A DNA stretch of 64,000 bases, taken from positions 1,116,001 to 1,180,000 of the forward strand of contig NZ_CP058348.1 of assembly GCF_013752535.1 (NCBI RefSeq), in the 5' to 3' direction. The stretch comes from Bdellovibrio sp. KM01 (GTDB taxonomy: Bacteria; Bdellovibrionota; Bdellovibrionia; Bdellovibrionales; Bdellovibrionaceae). Both the position numbers and the translations under genes were made by a program. Shown here piece after piece: positions 35,128-42,926 of this stretch (position 1 is its first letter; each line of letters starts with the position of its first letter). The notes under the pieces are model-generated. The model saw only the letters and a program-made list of their open reading frames with translations. It ran no database searches and was not told the origin of the DNA.

Positions 35128-35228
35128 ACTTGTCTCCGATGACGGGAGATATAGAACGACTGAAGCTTTGCGTAAAATAGAACGTTTCGATAACAACATT
35201 CCAGAATTTCGAAGGTAGTTTCATAGAA

Positions 35229-35283
35229 AGGTGCCAGGTCCTATTTCAGTATGCGGTGCTCCCGTAAATAGGACCTGGCACCT
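35229..35283. repeat. REP-like hairpin, GGTGCCAGGTCC family, full copy
   Basis: Two perfect 18-base arms (35229-35246, starting AGGTGCCAGGTCC; and 35266-35283) enclose a 19-base loop. On the minus strand the next codon after the radical SAM gene's last Gln is the TAG that opens this element. A short copy is at 10578-10593. Confidence 0.75.
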
Positions 35284-36133
35284 ATTGGAAGCGGGTGATG
35301 TATTGGCAGCGTTGGCAGAGGTTTTCGACGAGTTTATTGTCTTTAAAGCCTTTAAGGATTTTTACGGAACGCTCGGAGCCCAGGATTGATTCGATGCTGG
35401 CTTCTTTAACATTGCCTAAAGGGATCTTGCCTTCTTTGTCCAGGCAGCAGGGGACGACGGTGCCATCGGCAAGCACGCCAAAGTGGCTGGAGAGGCCATA
35501 GCAGGTGCCACGGGCGCCCAGGATCGGTAAATCTATGGAAGGCCACGTGAACTCGGTATCAAAATGTAAATGCAGGCGATTTTGGATGCGCACGCTTTTA
35601 TTTCGGCGCACGTCGATGTCTTGGTTGAAGGCAAAGCCAAATTCTGTGCAAACACGATCCAGCATCGAGCGATTTTGCTGGCCAGTACCCATTGGGTCGT
35701 CCAAATTCCACAGGCGGTAGTTGATATAAAGCTCCGGGCGCTCTTCCATCGCGCGGCGAGTGTATTTAAAGATCTTTCCAAGATAAATAGTTGGGTCTTT
35801 ATCGCCATAGTTATCGTGAAAGCTATGCAGAGAGAAATTCACCTGGCGCAGGATCGGGCGCAGCAGGAGCTCTTCTTTGACGGCATTCATCAGAACACCG
35901 TTGGTCACCAGGAATACGGGAACCTTGTGGGCTTCGCATATATCCAGAAACTCCGCCAACTTCGGGTGAACCAAAGGATCGCCCATCAAATGCAAAGTCA
36001 CCTGATCGGTCAGGGGGGCGACTTGCGTGATGACGGATTCAAAGACCTCCACGCTCATCATTTTCTTTTCGCGCTCCACAGGCGGACAGAAGCTACACTG
36101 CAGATTGCAGATGTTGCTGATCTCGATATTCAC
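35282..36133 (-). CDS. Radical SAM protein with SPASM-like C-terminal domain
   Basis: The annotated 283 residues carry the radical SAM CxxxCxxC cluster at CNLQCSFC (Cys9, 13, 16) and a typical barrel, including TLHLMGDPLVHPK and FLVTNGVLM. A second Cys set (GTCYG, VVPCCLD, ENLCQRCQ) suits a SPASM-type auxiliary Fe-S domain, as in peptide- or protein-modifying enzymes. Start is uncertain: GTG 36131 puts the first Cys at residue 9, and 13 in-frame upstream codons after a TAA (IKSTKRFHK) look like part of the family N-terminus yet hold no ATG, GTG or TTG. It begins right after the lpd terminator. The target is unknown. Confidence 0.8.
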   Translation of the reverse strand: MNIEISNICNLQCSFCPPVEREKKMMSVEVFESVITQVAPLTDQVTLHLMGDPLVHPKLAEFLDICEAHKVPVFLVTNGVLMNAVKEELLLRPILRQVNFSLHSFHDNYGDKDPTIYLGKIFKYTRRAMEERPELYINYRLWNLDDPMGTGQQNRSMLDRVCTEFGFAFNQDIDVRRNKSVRIQNRLHLHFDTEFTWPSIDLPILGARGTCYGLSSHFGVLADGTVVPCCLDKEGKIPLGNVKEASIESILGSERSVKILKGFKDNKLVENLCQRCQYITRFQ

Positions 36134-36177
36134 CTTATGAAAGCGTTTCGTGGATTTGATAACCTCAGGCCCTTAAA

Positions 36178-36210
36178 ATAAAAAAGGCCCCTGGGAAATC
36201 CCAGAGGCCT
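36178..36210 (-). terminator. Hairpin terminator after lpd
   Basis: GGCCCCTGGG and CCCAGAGGCC pair around a 4-base loop; on the minus strand a T-run follows. Confidence 0.88.
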
Positions 36211-36226
36211 TGGATTTGGAATTCTC

Positions 36227-37636
36227 TTACATCTGACGGGCGCGTTTTTCAACCGCAAGGGCGGCTTCGCGCACAACTTCTGACAAAGTAGGGTGGGCGT
36301 GGAAGGATCTTGCAAGATCTTCACTGCTGCCACCGAACTCCATGCACACGATCACTTCGTGGATCAGCTCAGAAACGCCAGGACCCACCATGTGAGCGCC
36401 CAAAAGCTTATCTGTGGCCTTATCCGCGATGATTTTTACGAAACCTTCAGTGAAGCCTTTCGCGCGGGCACGGCCGTTTGCCAGGAATGGGAATTTACCC
36501 ACGTTGATTTCGATACCTTTTTCTTTAGCTTGCTCTTCGTTGATACCTACAGTCGCCACTTCTGGGTGAGTGTAAATCACGCCTGGAACTGTGTTGTAGT
36601 TCACGTGACCTGCGCCTCCAGCCAGCATTTCTGCAACGGCGACACCTTCTTCTTCCGCTTTGTGCGCAAGCATGGGGCCGGCGATAACGTCACCGATCGC
36701 GTATACCCCAGCAACTGACGTTTGGTAATGAGCATCGACGATGATGCGACCTTGCGGATCTTTTTGGATGCCAGTTTCTTCAAGGCCCAAGCCCGTTGTG
36801 AATGGTTTGCGACCTGTCGCTACCAGTACAACTTCGGCTTTCGCAGTTGTTGCTTTACCATCAGTCAAAGATTCGTAAGTCACTTCAACGCCGTCAGCAA
36901 CGACGTTAGAGCCAGTTACTTTCGTCGAAAGAAGGAACTTCATGCCTTCTTTTTCCAAGTTACGTTTAAGAACGTTCATGCAGTCTTGATCTGTAGCGCC
37001 GCCCAGGCGGTTTGTGTACTCGATCACTGTCACTTCAGCCCCCAGGCGCTGCCATACAGAGCCCAACTCAAGACCGATCACACCGCCACCTACAACGATC
37101 ATCGTTTTAGGAACTTGTGGCAGGATCAAGGCACCTGTGTTGGAAACGATTCTTTTTTCGTCGTACTTTAGGAATGGCAATTCAACTGGAACGGAACCCG
37201 AAGCAATCAAGATGGCTTTCGTCGTTAACACTTGTGTGTTGCCGTCGTCTGTTTTCACTTCTACTTTGCCAGCTCCCAGGATTTTCCCGAAGCCATTGAT
37301 TCCAGTGATTTTATTTTTCTTAAATAGGAAGTTAATGCCATCAGTGTTGGCTTTAACGACTTTGTCTTTACGAGCGATCATTGTACCCAAGTCCAATTCA
37401 ACTTTAGGAACTTTGATACCGTGAGCAGCGAAATCATGTTGAGCCGCTACGTAGTGTTCAGAACTTTCCAAAAGAGCTTTAGAAGGGATGCAACCCACGT
37501 TTAAGCAAGTGCCGCCGTAAGTTTTGTCTTTTTCAATAACTGCGGTTTTCAATCCCAATTGAGCTGCGCGAATTGCGCCAACATAACCACCGGGACCGGA
37601 ACCAATAACAATAAGATCAAATTGATTGTCTGACAT
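36227..37636 (-). CDS. lpdA: Dihydrolipoyl dehydrogenase (E3)
   Basis: A 469-residue FAD-dependent enzyme that reoxidises dihydrolipoamide in the 2-oxoacid dehydrogenase complexes. The FAD site GSGPGGYVGAI (about 12-22), the redox CLNVGC pair (Cys44 and Cys49), the NAD site GGGVIGLELGSV and the C-terminal HAHPTLSEVV with the catalytic His-Glu pair are all intact. sucA and sucB lie 8 kb away rather than adjacent, so this E3 probably serves several complexes. AAGGAA precedes ATG 37636, and a 26 bp perfect hairpin lies just upstream. Confidence 0.96.
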   Translation of the reverse strand: MSDNQFDLIVIGSGPGGYVGAIRAAQLGLKTAVIEKDKTYGGTCLNVGCIPSKALLESSEHYVAAQHDFAAHGIKVPKVELDLGTMIARKDKVVKANTDGINFLFKKNKITGINGFGKILGAGKVEVKTDDGNTQVLTTKAILIASGSVPVELPFLKYDEKRIVSNTGALILPQVPKTMIVVGGGVIGLELGSVWQRLGAEVTVIEYTNRLGGATDQDCMNVLKRNLEKEGMKFLLSTKVTGSNVVADGVEVTYESLTDGKATTAKAEVVLVATGRKPFTTGLGLEETGIQKDPQGRIIVDAHYQTSVAGVYAIGDVIAGPMLAHKAEEEGVAVAEMLAGGAGHVNYNTVPGVIYTHPEVATVGINEEQAKEKGIEINVGKFPFLANGRARAKGFTEGFVKIIADKATDKLLGAHMVGPGVSELIHEVIVCMEFGGSSEDLARSFHAHPTLSEVVREAALAVEKRARQM

Positions 37637-37654
37637 AAATGTAAATTCCTTTTA

Positions 37655-37729
37655 GGTACGGACACACTTTTGGTAGCAAACACGCGTCAGAATGATGCGA
37701 GGTTGCTACCAAAAGTGTGTCCGTACCTT
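37655..37729. repeat. Long perfect hairpin, GGTACGGACACAC family
   Basis: Arms 37655-37680 (starting AGGTACGGACACAC) and 37704-37729 are perfect 26-base complements around a 23-base spacer. It lies in the leader of lpdA, 18 bp before its start codon, in the gap to padR. No second copy of the full arms was seen in the window. Confidence 0.7.
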
Positions 37730-37852
37730 TTTATACCCAGTTTAACATTGGCGGTCACTAAGTAAGGTTCGTTTTAGGCTCGGCGAACGGCTGAATTTGA
37801 TTAGATGTTGGCTTGCGGCGCACTTTGAGGCGCGAGATATCCTCAATATATT

Positions 37853-37899
37853 TAGCTATTTATGATCCCGATCATAGATAGCTAGGAAATATTACCTAG
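37853..37899. promoter_or_regulatory. Operator-like palindromes upstream of padR
   Basis: A 32 bp near-perfect palindrome (37853-37884; arms from TAGCTAT, centre ATGATCCCGATCAT, one arm mismatch plus the centre) is followed by an 18 bp imperfect one (37882-37899, CTAGG...CCTAG). PadR regulators bind palindromes and often repress their own operon; the site lies 68 bp before ATG 37952. Binding is inference. Confidence 0.55.
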
Positions 37900-37951
37900 T
37901 ACCTTGCAATCCGAGGTACCATGGATTACTTTGTAGCTGTAAGGGGCACTC

Positions 37952-38260
37952 ATGAATGTTCAATTTAAAAAAGGCGTGATCGAGCTTTTGGTTTTGTCGC
38001 TGCTGAATCGCAAAGACCGCTACGGGTATGAGTTGGTCGAAGCGATTTCGGAAAGCATCGAGATTGCCGAGGGGACGATCTATCCCTTGTTAAAAAGAAT
38101 GACCGATGAAGGTTATTTCAAAACCTATCTGCAGGAATCGGCAGAGGGGCCTCCGCGCAAATACTATCAAATGACGACGAAGGGTCGAACGTATTTCGAC
38201 GAGCTTCGCAAGGAATGGCGCGAGTTTTCAAAAAGTGTTGAAAAGATTTTGGGAGAATAA
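37952..38260 (+). CDS. PadR-family transcriptional regulator
   Basis: A 102-residue winged-helix protein. The PadR N-terminal domain is nearly the whole protein: [21 protein letters not shown], then [21 protein letters not shown] and [13 protein letters not shown] (the wing). Short members like this are common next to DUF1700 genes. Its stop directly abuts the next start (TAAATG), so the three genes are one operon. The palindrome at 37853 is its likely operator. Confidence 0.93.
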   Translation: MNVQFKKGVIELLVLSLLNRKDRYGYELVEAISESIEIAEGTIYPLLKRMTDEGYFKTYLQESAEGPPRKYYQMTTKGRTYFDELRKEWREFSKSVEKILGE

Positions 38261-38821
38261 ATGACGAAGGCAGAGTTTTTCGAACAACTAAATGAAGGTT
38301 TGAAGAAAGTAAGAAAAGACGAACGCGCTGATATTTTGGCGGAGTACGAAGAACATTTTCATCATGCTTTGGCGAAAGGTAAAACGGAAGACCAAATCTG
38401 CAAGGATTTGGGATCTGTTGATCAAATCATCAAAGACTACCGCATTGAAAAAGTTTTGGCTGATCAAGTGACGGGCGAAACGGGTCACGCGAAATCCATT
38501 ATGCGTGCGGCGCTTATTTTGATGGCATTGGCTCCGTTGAACTTCCTGGTTTTCATTGGACCTTTCCTGGTGACAATGTGTTTATTGGTGGCCTTTTGGT
38601 CTGTTGGTGGCTCGCTGTTTTTAGTGGGCGCGGCGATGTTCTTTACTCTTTTGGTGAAGATTTTCTCAAGCTTGCTGGTGCCCGTTTTGATGATTGGTTG
38701 TGTGGGAATCGCATCTTTGGGGATTTTCTTTATGTTGCTGCTTTTGCCGATCACACAATTGGCGGGTGCGATGACTTTCAGATATTTGAAATGGAATCTT
38801 GATTTTGCGAGAGGTCACTAA
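38261..38821 (+). CDS. DUF1700 (HAAS-type) membrane protein
   Basis: A 186-residue protein. The N-terminal helical part (MTKAEFFEQLNEGLKKV, EEHFHHALAKGKTEDQICKDLGSVDQIIKDYRIEKV) is the HAAS/DUF1700 signalling domain; the rest (about 85-180) forms three or four membrane helices. Genes of this type follow padR in many bacteria and are thought to sense envelope state, but the mechanism is not established. The stop is 1 bp before the next ATG. Confidence 0.88.
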   Translation: MTKAEFFEQLNEGLKKVRKDERADILAEYEEHFHHALAKGKTEDQICKDLGSVDQIIKDYRIEKVLADQVTGETGHAKSIMRAALILMALAPLNFLVFIGPFLVTMCLLVAFWSVGGSLFLVGAAMFFTLLVKIFSSLLVPVLMIGCVGIASLGIFFMLLLLPITQLAGAMTFRYLKWNLDFARGH

Positions 38822-38822
38822 G

Positions 38823-39668
38823 ATGAAAAAGTACTATATCGTTTCTTTGATTGCGAGTTTCTTTGTTGCGGCTATCTGCTTGGGAGCCACGGCATCATTT
38901 GTATCCACTTGGAGTAAAAAAGAACGTGATGAAATTGAGAAAATCGCTTTTTCTAAAACTTCTTGGGCTTATAAACTGAGACCTGAAGCCGAAGAAATAG
39001 GTCATGCCTCTAACGCCAATCCGTTGGAAATTTCTTTGGCGGGAATTACTGAAGTTGAAGTGGCGGTTCCGGATGGCGATGTTAAAATTTCCGCTGGTAA
39101 GGACGCCGCAGGAACATTCACGGCGCAAGAATTGGCAGATGGCTGCCAGTTGCGAGTGACTCGCCGTAAGGATGAATTGACCATTCGCTTTTCAAAAATT
39201 GATAAGAAAAGCGAAGGGTGTTCAGGAAGTTTGATCGCAGAGATTCCTTCGTCGGTGGACTTGCATATCACTGGTGGGCAAGGGGATGTGACAGTCGAGA
39301 AAATGAAGGCTGAAATTAAGGCTCATATCGGTTCTGGTAAACTTACGATCGCGGAAAGCAAAGGGGTCGTTCGCGGCGAAGTGGGCGTAGGCGACGTTTT
39401 AATTTCCGGAGTGTCTCCAGAAATCAAAGTAGACCTTGGAGTGGGCAAACTTGATGTAAAGCTCATGGAAAAATTGAACGAGGGGGAGTGGTCTTTTAAA
39501 GTGGGCATGGGAAGTATCAGCGTCGAAGTGCCGAACGGTCAGATCGTTAACGAGAAATATACGACCGGTATGGGAAGCAAAACCCTACTGAATAAAGAGA
39601 AAGCACCATCGGAGTTTAAAATCAGCGCGACCTCCGGGGTCGGAGACATCGCCACTACGGTTAAGTAA
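38823..39668 (+). CDS. DUF4097-type exported adhesin-like protein
   Basis: A 281-residue protein. An N-terminal hydrophobic stretch (about 7-26) exports it. The mature part, from residue about 60 on, is a series of short beta strands (EVEVAVPDGDVKISAG, GGQGDVTVEKMKAEIKAHIGSGKLTIAE, GEVGVGDVLISG) typical of the DUF4097 parallel beta-helix family. Such proteins follow padR and DUF1700 genes in a widespread operon of unknown role. The start ATG 38823 is 1 bp past the preceding stop. Confidence 0.85.
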   Translation: MKKYYIVSLIASFFVAAICLGATASFVSTWSKKERDEIEKIAFSKTSWAYKLRPEAEEIGHASNANPLEISLAGITEVEVAVPDGDVKISAGKDAAGTFTAQELADGCQLRVTRRKDELTIRFSKIDKKSEGCSGSLIAEIPSSVDLHITGGQGDVTVEKMKAEIKAHIGSGKLTIAESKGVVRGEVGVGDVLISGVSPEIKVDLGVGKLDVKLMEKLNEGEWSFKVGMGSISVEVPNGQIVNEKYTTGMGSKTLLNKEKAPSEFKISATSGVGDIATTVK

Positions 39669-39696
39669 AAAGAGGGTTCTTCGGAACCCTTTTTTC
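39667..39696 (+). terminator. Hairpin terminator, UUCG tetraloop
   Basis: AGGGTTC and GAACCCT enclose TTCG and are followed by five T. The tetraloop makes the stem unusually stable. Confidence 0.9.
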
Positions 39697-39791
39697 GTTC
39701 ACTTTAAGAGTCTTTTTGCCCTCTCTGGCATGTCTTCTGAAATACGTCTTTGCATAGATTATTAAGTAATTCCTATTGCAAGGAGACCCTT

Positions 39792-41537
39792 ATGGGCATG
39801 TCCAAGGTGAATAAGTTTTTGACAGTGAGTGGCCTGTTATTGTCCTCGGCGCTGGCGCCTTCCGTGGTGATGGCGGCTGAGCAGTGTTCGGCTATTTTCA
39901 CGGCGCAAACCCAGGCACCAGCTCCAGCAGTAAATCCTGCGATTTTAATGGGTCTTTTAAAGCAGCAGCTTCAGGCTCAAGTGGGTCAGTACGCCTTTCA
40001 AATTGTAAAAGGCGATCCCACTGAAGTTCTTAAAACGAAATCCATTTCTCCTTTGAATGTGCGCGACCTGGCAGAGTTGGGCACAGTTAAGCAAGAAGCG
40101 ATTCTTTTAAATCAACTGGCGGTTTTATCAAACTCCGGAAAACTGACATCTTCATTGGTTTCACTTTTGGCGCAATTGAAGGCTCTTCCTGAGTTGGGTG
40201 GAAAACCAAATCCATTAATCGGACTTTCTAAAGAAAAAGAAGCCTATCTGATTGAAACAGCCGTCAGCAACATCGAAGGTGTTTTGGCTTTGCGTGGTTT
40301 AACGAATACGACTGTTAAATATGTAGAGTGGTCGGCACTTTCTAAAACGATGACAGAACGTTTGGATAATTCTCCAGCGGGTCTGGATAATATTTTGCAT
40401 TTTGCAAAGTCTGAATTTCATAAAACCTCTAAAGTTCAAATTCTGATCGACGGAGAGCAGTCATTTGCATTGCGTGACAGTTTGATGAGTAAGGCTAAGA
40501 AATCCATCGACGTGATGACGTGGGCGGTTTACTCCGATAAGACAGGTTTTGAAGCGGCAGATCTTTTAATTTCCAAACACAAAAGCGGCGTGAAAGTTCG
40601 CCTGATCGTGGATGGTCAAGTGGCGAAAAAGCCGGGATATACCGAGGCTGTTCAAAAAATGGAACAAGCCGGAATTGAAGTGATTCGCTGGACGAATCCA
40701 TCCCACGTGTTCGAAGGTCAACATCGTAAAATGCTAATCATCGATGGTGAGCATGTGATTTCTGGCGGTTTGAATTTTGGCGATGTGTACAGCCATAAGA
40801 ACCCAGATATGAATATTCCGCGCTGGAGAGATACAGATGTCTATGTTCAAGGTGAGTCGGTGAACGAAAGCCGCCGCCTGTTCGCAGATGTTTGGAACCA
40901 GCAAGTAAAAGAAAAGAAACTGGCTTATAAAACAATTCAAGTTCGGGCTTCCAAACAGGTGGCTCCTGAAACAGGTGATGTGGTTGCGGTATTGAATCAT
41001 GACCCCGTAAAAAATCAAAACGGCAGCACAATCATGATGACGCTGCTGAAAGGTATTCGCGAAGCGAAAAGCACGGTGGATATTGAAAATGCCTACGTCG
41101 TGATGTTCCCGGCTTTGAAAAATGAAATCCAGGCGGCAGTGGCACGTGGAGTTCGGGTGCGTGTGCTTACGAATTCTCATACGTCTGTAGATGAGCCGAT
41201 CGTAAGTCTGCCGATCTTAAGAAGTGCCCATGATCTGGCGGCAGTTGGTGCGCAAGTGTACTTGAAAAAAGGTGCAACACTCCATTCTAAGCTTGCGGTG
41301 ATCGACGGCGAGTACTCGATGGTGATGTCTTATAACTTGCATCCACGCTCTGAAAAAGTGGAAGGCGAGATGGCAGTGGTTGTGAAAGGCAAACGCTTTG
41401 CTGATACCGTGACTCAGGCCTTTACGAATGACATCAGTTCAGATCGCGCGACGGCAATTCCTTCAGCCGATTTGATTCAATTGCCAAGCAGTCCCGAGGT
41501 GGTTCCAGTTCTGCGTATCTTCTTTGATATGCTTTAA
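39792..41537 (+). CDS. Exported phospholipase D-like protein
   Basis: A 581-residue protein with a signal peptide (about 1-27, VVMA|AE). Two HxKxxxxD motifs of the PLD superfamily are intact: HRKMLIIDGEHVISGG (about 310) and HSKLAVIDGEYSMVMS (about 496), the order of cardiolipin-synthase-like and nuclease-like PLDs. The first about 230 residues have no recognised domain. A signal peptide is unusual for a cardiolipin synthase, so a secreted hydrolase acting on phospholipid or nucleic acid is more likely. ATG 39792 follows AAGGAGACCC. In a predator such an enzyme could act on prey, which is speculation. Confidence 0.86.
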   Translation: MGMSKVNKFLTVSGLLLSSALAPSVVMAAEQCSAIFTAQTQAPAPAVNPAILMGLLKQQLQAQVGQYAFQIVKGDPTEVLKTKSISPLNVRDLAELGTVKQEAILLNQLAVLSNSGKLTSSLVSLLAQLKALPELGGKPNPLIGLSKEKEAYLIETAVSNIEGVLALRGLTNTTVKYVEWSALSKTMTERLDNSPAGLDNILHFAKSEFHKTSKVQILIDGEQSFALRDSLMSKAKKSIDVMTWAVYSDKTGFEAADLLISKHKSGVKVRLIVDGQVAKKPGYTEAVQKMEQAGIEVIRWTNPSHVFEGQHRKMLIIDGEHVISGGLNFGDVYSHKNPDMNIPRWRDTDVYVQGESVNESRRLFADVWNQQVKEKKLAYKTIQVRASKQVAPETGDVVAVLNHDPVKNQNGSTIMMTLLKGIREAKSTVDIENAYVVMFPALKNEIQAAVARGVRVRVLTNSHTSVDEPIVSLPILRSAHDLAAVGAQVYLKKGATLHSKLAVIDGEYSMVMSYNLHPRSEKVEGEMAVVVKGKRFADTVTQAFTNDISSDRATAIPSADLIQLPSSPEVVPVLRIFFDML

Positions 41538-41538
41538 T

Positions 41539-41590
41539 CAGGTAACAGTTCCCTTTTCGTATTGCGATGCGGAACCGAGTGGTTCCGCAC
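41539..41590 (+). repeat. REP-like element, GGTAACAGTTC family, copy 2
   Basis: CAGGTAACAGTTCCCTTTTC is followed by a perfect 9 bp hairpin, TGCGGAACC and GGTTCCGCA around GAGT (41568-41589). It begins 2 bp after the PLD gene stop. Confidence 0.65.
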
Positions 41591-41611
41591 GTACAATAAA
41601 GGTCTATAAAT

Positions 41612-42400
41612 CTATACCATTGTTTTAAGCAAGCCGCCTTCAACTCTCATAGCAGAGCCCGTGATGGCAGACGCTTCATCCGTCGCCAGGAATGCTACGA
41701 CATTGCCGATTTCTTCAGGGCGGATAAAGCGCTGAATGATCGAAGTGGGACGAGCTGTTTTAAAGAATCCCTCTTCAACCTGTTGTTCAGAGATATGATC
41801 TTTCTCGGCCAATTGTTTTAGGAATGTTCCAACGCCTTCTGATTTTGTTGGTCCTACCAAAACAGAATTCACGGTTACGTTCGTGCGTGCTGCAGTTTCC
41901 GCAAGGCCACGGGCTAAAGCTACCTGCGCCGTTTTAGAAACGCCATAATGGATCATTTCCGTCGGAATTTGCAGGGCCGATTCACTGGAAATGAAGATCA
42001 CGCGACCCGCGTTTTTTTTCATCATGCGGGGGAAATAATAACGGGAGAGTCGGGCGCCCGACATGAAGTTTCCATTCCACATTTTTTCCCAATCCTCATC
42101 ACTGATATCGGCGAACTCTTTTGGTTCAAAGATACCAAAGTTATTTACCAAAACGTCCACTTCCGGAAAAAGTTCAGTCACTTTGAAAATCCCTGCTGTG
42201 GTTGTAAGGTCAGCGGCAACTCCGTGCAGGGAAGCTTTGTTTGCCCCAGATTTGATAAGTTCATTGATCGCGCTATTCACACGTTCTTCGGTGCGACCAT
42301 TGATGATCACATCGAAACCTTTTTTGGTCAGACTTTGTGCGATGGCGAATCCAATACCAGCGGTGGAACCTGTGACTAATGCCAATTTATTCTTTTTCAT
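41612..42400 (-). CDS. Short-chain dehydrogenase/reductase (SDR)
   Basis: A 262-residue oxidoreductase of the classical SDR fold. TGSTAGIGFAIA (about 11-22) binds NAD(P), NNFG is the structural NNxG motif, and the catalytic Ser (ISSES) and YGVSK (Tyr and Lys) are present. Classical SDRs act on alcohols, ketones or sugars; nothing shows the substrate here. It follows a DoxX gene by 7 bp and, with it, is divergent from a LysR gene, the usual layout of a regulated two-gene unit. Confidence 0.9.
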   Translation of the reverse strand: MKKNKLALVTGSTAGIGFAIAQSLTKKGFDVIINGRTEERVNSAINELIKSGANKASLHGVAADLTTTAGIFKVTELFPEVDVLVNNFGIFEPKEFADISDEDWEKMWNGNFMSGARLSRYYFPRMMKKNAGRVIFISSESALQIPTEMIHYGVSKTAQVALARGLAETAARTNVTVNSVLVGPTKSEGVGTFLKQLAEKDHISEQQVEEGFFKTARPTSIIQRFIRPEEIGNVVAFLATDEASAITGSAMRVEGGLLKTMV

Positions 42401-42407
42401 AAAGCAC

Positions 42408-42818
42408 CTATTTTTTTCTCACTAGCACGTCAAAGGAGTAGTGATTGTAGTTAAGGAAAAATAAAACAACTGTGTAAAGCAGGATGTAAATCATCTGGAT
42501 GCCGACGATCTCCCAGTTTTGGATCAGGCAGCTTCCGGCCATCAGCATAATCATCAAAGCCAGTCCTGCAATTGTCGTTGGCATCAAGAAAACACCCAGG
42601 ATCAAAAGTAAGCCGATGATCGCTTCCAGGGGAGGAATGGAATAGGCAAATGCCTGAACCGACCACGCGGGAAGAGGAGCGTCCTTAAATGTTTCTGTGA
42701 TCCAAGCGATAAACTTGGAATAGTTCGGTCCAAAGCGCACAATCCCGTGAAGGAAAATGTTAATCCCCAAAGCGATACGCAAAATCGAGACGGCTAAATC
42801 CTGGTGGTTGAGTTTCAT
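42408..42818 (-). CDS. DoxX-family membrane protein
   Basis: A 136-residue protein with four membrane helices. SILRIALGINIFLHGIVRF, GPNYSKFIAWI, and PLEAIIGLLLILGVFL are typical of the DoxX family, whose members sit in the inner membrane and are linked to redox or thiol stress in some bacteria; the role here is unknown. First gene of the DoxX-SDR unit; its start is 107 bp from the divergent LysR gene. Confidence 0.85.
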   Translation of the reverse strand: MKLNHQDLAVSILRIALGINIFLHGIVRFGPNYSKFIAWITETFKDAPLPAWSVQAFAYSIPPLEAIIGLLLILGVFLMPTTIAGLALMIMLMAGSCLIQNWEIVGIQMIYILLYTVVLFFLNYNHYSFDVLVRKK

Positions 42819-42905
42819 AAGGGCTCCTGTTTCTTGTGAAAAGTCCTGATGAACTCAGATTAGACCTTTTCTGATGCGATGATAAGCCCTTGTTTTTGAG
42901 AAACA

Positions 42906-42926
42906 TTGTTTCTAAAATAGAAACAA
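42906..42926. promoter_or_regulatory. Perfect palindrome abutting the LysR start codon
   Basis: TTGTTTCTA and TAGAAACAA are perfect 9-base arms around AAA. This fits a LysR-type T-N11-A operator. The final A is the A of ATG 42926. Confidence 0.6.

Noticed and set aside
35570-36181. 203-codon plus-strand frame opposite the radical SAM gene
   Set aside because: The other strand carries the CxxxCxxC cluster and SPASM cysteines, so this frame is a shadow.
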